DNA from: CAMLJR01 sp964631955
Lineage (GTDB): Bacteria > Pseudomonadota > Gammaproteobacteria > Pseudomonadales > CAMLJR01
Assembly: GCA_964631955.1 (NCBI GenBank)
Contig: CAZWBA010000007.1
Location: 99,900-163,899, forward strand
DNA length: 64,000 nucleotides
Reading direction: 5' to 3'
In this document: positions 59,000 to 64,000 of the stretch, piece after piece
Layout of the letters: every line of letters starts with the position of its first letter
Numbering within the stretch: the stretch's first letter is position 1
Program-made: the position numbers and the translations under genes
The notes under the pieces: model-generated
Database searches by the model: none
Seen by the model: the letters and a program-made list of their open reading frames with translations, nothing else
What the model was told of the DNA's origin: nothing

Positions 59000-61357
59000 T
59001 TAATTGCGGTACGCAAACTCGTTCGAATTGGCAACGGTATGCACGAGATCCACGAAGGCGGAAGCGCGAATCGGATCGGAAACAGCTTTGGCATCTTTCA
59101 CACCGACGGGAACCGCGATGGCGAATTTACCCGATGCCGCTTTCTCTCTGATCGTTTCGGTTTGTCCCGCGATGAATTTCTCCAGCGCAGCGCGTTCGCT
59201 CTGTTCGGGTTTGCGTGCGAAAAGAATTTCATACAGACGATCGAGTTCAGCTCTCTGATCGCGACCCGCTTCGTTGATCACGCGCCCCGCCAGCTTCTGC
59301 GACCATTCGTAAACGATGTCGCTGTTGGCCAGCGTGAGCGCCTGCAGCGGCGTGGTGGTGACCGCGCGCTTGCTGTGCACCTGCTGCGGCGATGCCATGT
59401 CGAAGGTTTCGAGCAGCGGATACGCCACACTGCGCCGCGTGAACACATACAAGCTGCGGCGCGTGTAATCCTGCGGATCGTCTGACACCTGCCACAAATT
59501 GCCCGCGTTCAAATTTTTCGGCACCGGCGGCAGCACGCTCGGGCCTCCCACCTGATCGTTGAGAATGCCGGCTGCGACAAGCAGCGAATCGCGAATCTGC
59601 TCGGCATCGAGACGCTTGCGCGGGAACGTTGCAAGCAGACGATTTTCGGGATCGACACTCGCCAGATCCGTGCGCGAGTTGGACGACTGACGATACACGC
59701 TCGACAATAGAATTTCGCGATGGAGTTTTTTCACGCTCCAGCCTTCCTTCACGAAATTATCGGCGAGGTAATCGAGCAGCTCGGGATGCGTCGGCTTCTC
59801 GCCAGCCTTGCCGAAATCGCTCACCGTGGAAACGATGCCCTTGCCGAAATAACCATCCCAGACACGGTTGACGAAAACACGCGCAGTGAGCGGGTTTTTC
59901 TCGCTCGCAATCCAGTTGGCGAGCGCGGTGCGACGACCCGACGAATGCGCGGTCGGCACGATCACGGGCTTCTCGCCGTTCGCGATCGCAGCGGGGAAAT
60001 CCGGCTGCACCTCTTCCAGCGGGCGCTCGTGATCACCACCGAAGAATTTGAATGTCGGCGGTGCTTCGGGATGGCCGAGCTCGGTCATCGCCGTGATGGC
60101 ATCGGAACCCTTCGCCGGTTTCAGCTTGTCGAATTTCTTCAACTCTTCGTTGAGCTGTTTGAAGCGTTCGTTTTTCGCCGTCAATGCCGGGTTGTAATAC
60201 AGCGAATCGACCTGCGTGCCTGCAATATCGAGATAACCGGCGACATCCTGCTCGCTGCTCACATTATTCAGGCGATGGTTGATCCAGCGATCGTATGGCG
60301 TCCAGTCTTTCTCCTCTTTGAAAATCGATACGCGGCTGTCGGTGAGATAACGCTCCTTGTGATAACGAAGGCCATCCTCTTTCACCGAAGCGAAAATCTC
60401 GCTGCGCTCCTTGCGGATATCCTTGGTCGCCTCGTCCCATTTGGCTTTCTGTTTGCGGTATTCGATCTCCTGCGCGCCGATCGGTGCGGGAATATTCATC
60501 ACCTCGGACGTATTCGCAAAGAAGGCCTGCAGCTGGAAATATTCCTTCGCAGAAACCTTGTCAAATTTGTGATCGTGGCAGCGCGCGCAACCGACCGATT
60601 GCGCGAGCAATGCTTCGCCGATGGTATCGACGTTGTCGGTGGTGATCTGATATTTGCGCTGCACCAGATCGCGCGAGTTGTAATTATCGGGATAGCCTGC
60701 GAGGAAACCCGTCGCGACGATGACATCGGGATTGTCCGGCGCAATTTCATCGCCGGCGATTTGCTCCTTGACGAACTGATCGAATGGTTTGTCGCTGTTG
60801 AATGAATTGATCACGTAATCGCGATAGCGCCACATGTTCGGACGCGTCGGGTCGTTCTGGAAACCGGTGCTGTCGGCATAACGCGCGAGATCGAGCCAGC
60901 GGCGCGCCTGACGCTCGCCATAATGCGGCGATGCCAGCAAACGATCGACGAGCTTTTCGTACGCAGCCGGCGATTTGTCGTTGACGAAACTCTTCACCTC
61001 CTCCGGCGTGGGAATCACGCCCCAGGCATCGAGCGTGGCGCGGCGAATGAACGAAGCGCGATCGGTATCCGGCGAAGGCTTGAGATTTTTTTCTTCGAGC
61101 CTGGCGAGAACGAACGCATCGACGGGGCGACGCACCCACGCTGCATTTTTAACGGCAGGAACCGCCTGCGGCTGCACTGGCTGATAGGACCACCAGGGTT
61201 TTACCGGCAGTCTGGCCGGTGCCGCTTTCGGCGCCGGCGCTGCGGTTTTTTTTGCATCGGCCGTCGCCTGATCATCGGCGGCAGCGTGCGTCCCGGCAGA
61301 GAAAAGCACCAGCGCCGATAAACCCAGAGCAATCGCCAGCGGAGTTCGTTTAATCAT
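59000..61357 (-). CDS. DUF1549/DUF1553 family protein
   Basis: A 785-residue protein. ATG 61357, preceded by GAGGGTG, gives MIKRTPLAIALGLSALVLFS and a signal ending near THAAAD. After an Ala/Pro/Lys linker, DUF1549 (about 60-290) has AWVRRPVDAFVLARLEEKNL, RRATLDAWGVIPTPEEV and ARCHDHKFD, whose CARCHDHK looks like a haem-type CxxCH motif. DUF1553 (about 460-730) has VNRVWDGYFGKGIVSTVSDF and LHREILLSSVYRQSS. The usual separate N-terminal planctomycete cytochrome domain is absent. Partner of DUF1501. Confidence 0.92.
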   Translation of the reverse strand: MIKRTPLAIALGLSALVLFSAGTHAAADDQATADAKKTAAPAPKAAPARLPVKPWWSYQPVQPQAVPAVKNAAWVRRPVDAFVLARLEEKNLKPSPDTDRASFIRRATLDAWGVIPTPEEVKSFVNDKSPAAYEKLVDRLLASPHYGERQARRWLDLARYADSTGFQNDPTRPNMWRYRDYVINSFNSDKPFDQFVKEQIAGDEIAPDNPDVIVATGFLAGYPDNYNSRDLVQRKYQITTDNVDTIGEALLAQSVGCARCHDHKFDKVSAKEYFQLQAFFANTSEVMNIPAPIGAQEIEYRKQKAKWDEATKDIRKERSEIFASVKEDGLRYHKERYLTDSRVSIFKEEKDWTPYDRWINHRLNNVSSEQDVAGYLDIAGTQVDSLYYNPALTAKNERFKQLNEELKKFDKLKPAKGSDAITAMTELGHPEAPPTFKFFGGDHERPLEEVQPDFPAAIANGEKPVIVPTAHSSGRRTALANWIASEKNPLTARVFVNRVWDGYFGKGIVSTVSDFGKAGEKPTHPELLDYLADNFVKEGWSVKKLHREILLSSVYRQSSNSRTDLASVDPENRLLATFPRKRLDAEQIRDSLLVAAGILNDQVGGPSVLPPVPKNLNAGNLWQVSDDPQDYTRRSLYVFTRRSVAYPLLETFDMASPQQVHSKRAVTTTPLQALTLANSDIVYEWSQKLAGRVINEAGRDQRAELDRLYEILFARKPEQSERAALEKFIAGQTETIREKAASGKFAIAVPVGVKDAKAVSDPIRASAFVDLVHTVANSNEFAYRN

Positions 61358-61719
61358 TTTCACCCTCGGCTTCATACATTCAATCCCACACATCAATCAT
61401 GAAAAAAATACAAGGTATCGATTTCTGAAAGGATAAGAGCAACTAGTGCGCCAAGCGCTGCCGCCAAATTCGCAAAAAATATGAACGCCGCCGAATTAAA
61501 TTTAAGTCATTATTTTTTATATTTATTTTTATTTTCTCTATCGATATGCCGCACGTGTTCCGCAGGCTATCGACAGCAACACAACGAACAGAAAAAAAGT
61601 TTAAAAAAAAAGCATGCTGCCATTGCAGCAATTTGAAAAGGCGGTTGTTGTTAAGACAGCACTCGGAAGGAAGCAATGGCGCGCCAGCATCAACGGCTAA
61701 CGCCTGCAAACGGAAGCAA
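61358..61719. other. Intergenic region with the cytochrome b561 terminator
   Basis: This 362-bp gap has A-rich runs and no credible gene. It contains the terminator at 61602-61630 and the promoter region for the DUF1549/1553 gene. Confidence 0.55.
61602..61630 (-). terminator. Rho-independent terminator of the cytochrome b561 gene
   Basis: On the minus strand TGCTGC-AATG-GCAGCA is followed by TGC and a run of nine T. It lies about 90 bp after the b561 stop codon. Confidence 0.8.
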
Positions 61720-62433
61720 TCAATATTCGATTTCGGCAACAGGGACAGGCGCGGTGACGATCAGCCACGCCAGCAGAGACGCAACGATGACGACTATCGC
61801 CAGCGCGAGATAAAGACGCGACGAGACGATGCCCTCATCGCGCGAGACGTTTTCCTTGCGTCCGGTGATCATCGCAGAAGCGAGCTTTTCACCTTTGAAA
61901 ATGCGATAACCGATAACCGCAAGAATATGCAGACCGATGGCGCCGGCGATCCAGTAAAACAATTTTCGATGCAGCGATGTCAGCGTCAGACTCAGCTCAT
62001 TGCTGATGTAGCCGTAGAGCGGTCCCACATTGAAAATCTCATCGTTGCCGAACAGACCCGTCGTCGCCTGTACCAATAAACCGACAAGCAGCGCCACCAC
62101 CATGAGCGCACCGAGCGGATTGTGCCCCGCTCCGGATTGATACCGGCCACGCAGATAATCCCAGATAGCTTTCGGCCCGCGCAGAAAACTGAAAAAGCGC
62201 GCATGACGCGTACCGATGACGCCCCAGAGCAAACGAAATCCGACCAGCACGATCACCGCGTAACCGCACCAGACGTGATATTTGAAATAGGTGACGCCGA
62301 GCCAGTCGGTGGCAAATGCGCCGGCGAAAGCCAGCACGAGTGCCCAGTGAAAAATGCGCACCGGCAGATCCCACACCAGCGTCTTTTCCGCGTCGACTTT
62401 TTCCTCCTGTCGCTTCAACTCGCCATCAGCCAC
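61720..62433 (-). CDS. Cytochrome b561-type membrane protein
   Basis: A 237-residue inner-membrane protein. It starts with a cytoplasmic charged stretch, then VWDLPVRIFHWALVLAFAGA (first haem-ligand His), YHVWCGYAVIVLVGFRLLWG, ALMVVALLVGLLVQATTGLF and LHRKLFYWIAGAIGLHILAV, with His pairs spaced for two b haems; a last helix ends near LLAWLIVTA. Such proteins pass electrons between quinol and periplasmic c cytochromes. It is 51 bp downstream of a cytochrome c' gene on the same strand, its natural partner. Confidence 0.93.
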   Translation of the reverse strand: MADGELKRQEEKVDAEKTLVWDLPVRIFHWALVLAFAGAFATDWLGVTYFKYHVWCGYAVIVLVGFRLLWGVIGTRHARFFSFLRGPKAIWDYLRGRYQSGAGHNPLGALMVVALLVGLLVQATTGLFGNDEIFNVGPLYGYISNELSLTLTSLHRKLFYWIAGAIGLHILAVIGYRIFKGEKLASAMITGRKENVSRDEGIVSSRLYLALAIVVIVASLLAWLIVTAPVPVAEIEY

Positions 62434-62484
62434 AGCATCACCTCGATTTCATGACTACGAATAAATCCTGCGCAGTTTTTTATC

Positions 62485-62991
62485 CTATTTGACCTTGTAC
62501 GCCTCATGGCAGCTTTTGCAATCCTGTGCGACAGCAGCGGCGGCCGCTTTGAAAGCATCGCTCGTGGTCGTTTCAGTATTGCTGACCTTGACCAGCGTGG
62601 CCACGTGCTCGCTGAACTCCTTGAGTTTTTTATCGAAGCCGGCACGGTCGCTCCAGATTTCGGATTTCGCCTTGGTATCGGGCAGCCCCGTGTTGGAAAT
62701 CTCAGGCAGCGTTTCCGCGATCTGATCCGTCAACACCGCGACGCGCGCTGCGCGCTTTTTGATATCGGCCGCATCGTAGGGTCTTTTTCCCTGCAAGGTA
62801 TCACCGACGGGTTTGAAATTATTGGCGATCAGCACAAACACCGCTTTGCGCGCTTCGATGGCCTGACGTGCGGCATTCGGTCCCGGCGCGGCAGCCTGCT
62901 GCGCGAAAGTTGTACTGGTTGCCAACGACAATAACAACACGGCACCGAGCTTTTGCGAATAATATTTGGGGGGGCGATTAAAAACTTTCAC
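62485..62991 (-). CDS. Cytochrome c'
   Basis: A 168-residue precursor with signal ending near TTFAQQ. The body is helical (ARQAIEARKAVFVLIANNFK, SDRAGFDKKLKEFSEHVATL) and ends with the haem site AVAQDCKSCHEAYKVK, CxxCH close to the C-terminus with a following Lys/Arg region, as in cytochrome c'. It forms an operon with cytochrome b561. It may bind small gases or carry electrons in the periplasm. Confidence 0.93.
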   Translation of the reverse strand: MKVFNRPPKYYSQKLGAVLLLSLATSTTFAQQAAAPGPNAARQAIEARKAVFVLIANNFKPVGDTLQGKRPYDAADIKKRAARVAVLTDQIAETLPEISNTGLPDTKAKSEIWSDRAGFDKKLKEFSEHVATLVKVSNTETTTSDAFKAAAAAVAQDCKSCHEAYKVK

Positions 62992-63354
62992 TGGAATTTC
63001 CTCTGTTTTAAATAAACGACTTCAAACAAGACTCGAAATTTATTTCCCGCCTCCATCCTGATGACAGACCTGAATCCACCGGGCAGTCATCACACGGACA
63101 CGGCAGCTGCTGCTCAATCAGCAGAGCAGTAACAGCATTTGTTTTTGTAAGGACAATCGCTGCCACACCGCCGCACGCAGATGCCCGAATGTGCCGCTCC
63201 GGAAAGCCTTTCAGGCGATTTCCATGACACATCTTCATGACCCGCTTGCATGGCACATGCCATGCATTGCTCGGTACCCGATGCCCTCTCGAATCACTCG
63301 CGAGAGATCCAAAAAAACAGAACCCCACAACAGAAAGCAGAAAAAGGTATTGCT
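62992..63354. other. Divergent intergenic region between two cytochrome c' genes
   Basis: This 363-bp gap holds both promoters. I see no gene; upstream open frames are Cys/His-rich and not protein-like. Confidence 0.5.
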
Positions 63355-63846
63355 ATGAGATTTAAATTTTCTGGAAGCACATTGGCGCTGGTCATTGCAT
63401 TTTCCGGCTTGAGTCAGACAGCCCACGCGCAGCAAAAACCCAGCGAGGTGATCAAAACGCGTCAGGCAACTTTCAATCTCATCGCCGCGCATGTCGGCAA
63501 GATAAAATCAAACCTGGACGGTGAATACAATCGCAATCAGGTATTGAAATCGGCAGCCGTCATTCAGGCCATCGCGAATGCCAATATCGATTCGCTATTC
63601 GTGGCGGGAACCGATCAGGGCAATGGCTACCATGAATCCCAATTGAAAGCGGACGCATTCAATCCCGATAACGCCAAAAAGCTGCGCGATGCCTTCGATA
63701 CGTTTAACGAACAGGCAAACCAGCTGGCGCTGATCGTCAACATCGGTGACAAGGCGGCGGTGCAGGCGCAATTCGGAAAGTTTCGCGGCACCTGCAAAAG
63801 CTGCCACGATAATTTCCGCATTGATTCCACTGCACCGGCTAAGTAA
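63355..63846 (+). CDS. Cytochrome c'-like protein
   Basis: A 163-residue precursor. ATG 63355 after AAAAAGG gives MRFKFSGSTLALVIAFSGLS with signal ending near AHAQQK. The layout is the same as the divergent gene at 62485: KTRQATFNLIAAHVGKIKSN, a helical middle, and a C-terminal FRGTCKSCHDNFRID haem site. It is a paralogue of the other cytochrome c'. The open frame extends to 63250 upstream but lacks support. Confidence 0.92.
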   Translation: MRFKFSGSTLALVIAFSGLSQTAHAQQKPSEVIKTRQATFNLIAAHVGKIKSNLDGEYNRNQVLKSAAVIQAIANANIDSLFVAGTDQGNGYHESQLKADAFNPDNAKKLRDAFDTFNEQANQLALIVNIGDKAAVQAQFGKFRGTCKSCHDNFRIDSTAPAK

Positions 63847-63871
63847 TAAAAATAATTTTGAAAGGACAAGG

Positions 63872-64000
63872 CTCCCCCCTATGCAATAAGGGGGAGTACT
63901 CAAAGGGCATAAATGCCCCGAGGGGCCGAGGGGGTCATGTTTAAAGATGCCCCCCCCCGTCTCGCTTCGCGAGCCACTCCCCTATGAAATAGGGGAGTGG
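63872..64000. repeat. Cluster of intergenic palindromes at the window end
   Basis: Four hairpins follow the cytochrome gene: CTCCCCC/GGGGGAG (63872-63896), GGGCAT/ATGCCC (63905-63918), CTCGC/GCGAG (about 63961-63973) and a perfect CCACTCCCCTA/TAGGGGAGTGG (63974-64000). They look like a compound dispersed repeat of the REP/BIME type. The element continues beyond the window. Confidence 0.65.

Overview
The window looks like chromosome of a Gram-negative, respiring gammaproteobacterium with a catabolic lifestyle. The evidence is three TonB-dependent receptors, secreted c-type cytochromes, a PQQ dehydrogenase, a DUF2789 gene, a guanidine-II riboswitch in front of a sugE/gdx exporter, and two exosortase-type (PEP-CTERM/VPLPA-CTERM) proteins. 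No tRNA, rRNA or CRISPR array was recognised.

1-26 kb is a catabolic region: the start of a TonB receptor, an SDR, a cytochrome P450, two AraC regulators, two overlapping family III CoA-transferases, three crotonase-family proteins, a hydantoinase/oxoprolinase A/B pair, a second SDR, an APH-like kinase, an aldo/keto reductase, a hotdog thioesterase, a split acyl-CoA dehydrogenase pair and a fused double acyl-CoA dehydrogenase. Together they suggest uptake, hydroxylation/oxidation, CoA activation and beta-oxidation-like shortening of a hydrophobic, perhaps cyclic or branched, acid. The substrate cannot be read from the sequence. 26.5-28.5 kb holds a PQQ quinoprotein.

28.6-31.5 kb is a scar: a yjbQ gene cut by an IS3-family remnant, then an isolated PP-loop protein and a small cytochrome c. 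32-39 kb carries two paralogous TonB receptors with unusual N-terminal coiled coils and a DUF6607-like protein between them. 39-46 kb holds sugE under a guanidine-II riboswitch, a degenerate EAL protein, and a three-gene operon (arylsulfotransferase-like/cupin fusion, PepSY membrane protein, metallo-beta-lactamase lipoprotein).

46.7-55.3 kb is an accessory island: a DUF2779 nuclease (Cas4-like plus DEDD exonuclease features), an unknown A/T-rich gene, a WYL regulator, an unknown gene abutting an IS end, a double AAA+ ATPase and a broken NADAR gene. It is bracketed by two direct copies of a short CACACAAACGGGG element. This is the best candidate for an undescribed (defence-like) system.

55.3-64 kb is a periplasmic redox block: CHRD protein, peroxiredoxin, three cytochrome c'-like proteins, cytochrome b561, and a DUF1501 plus DUF1549/DUF1553 pair best known from planctomycetes. 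Short (13-21 bp) decayed tandem duplications recur in intergenic DNA, often across stop codons.
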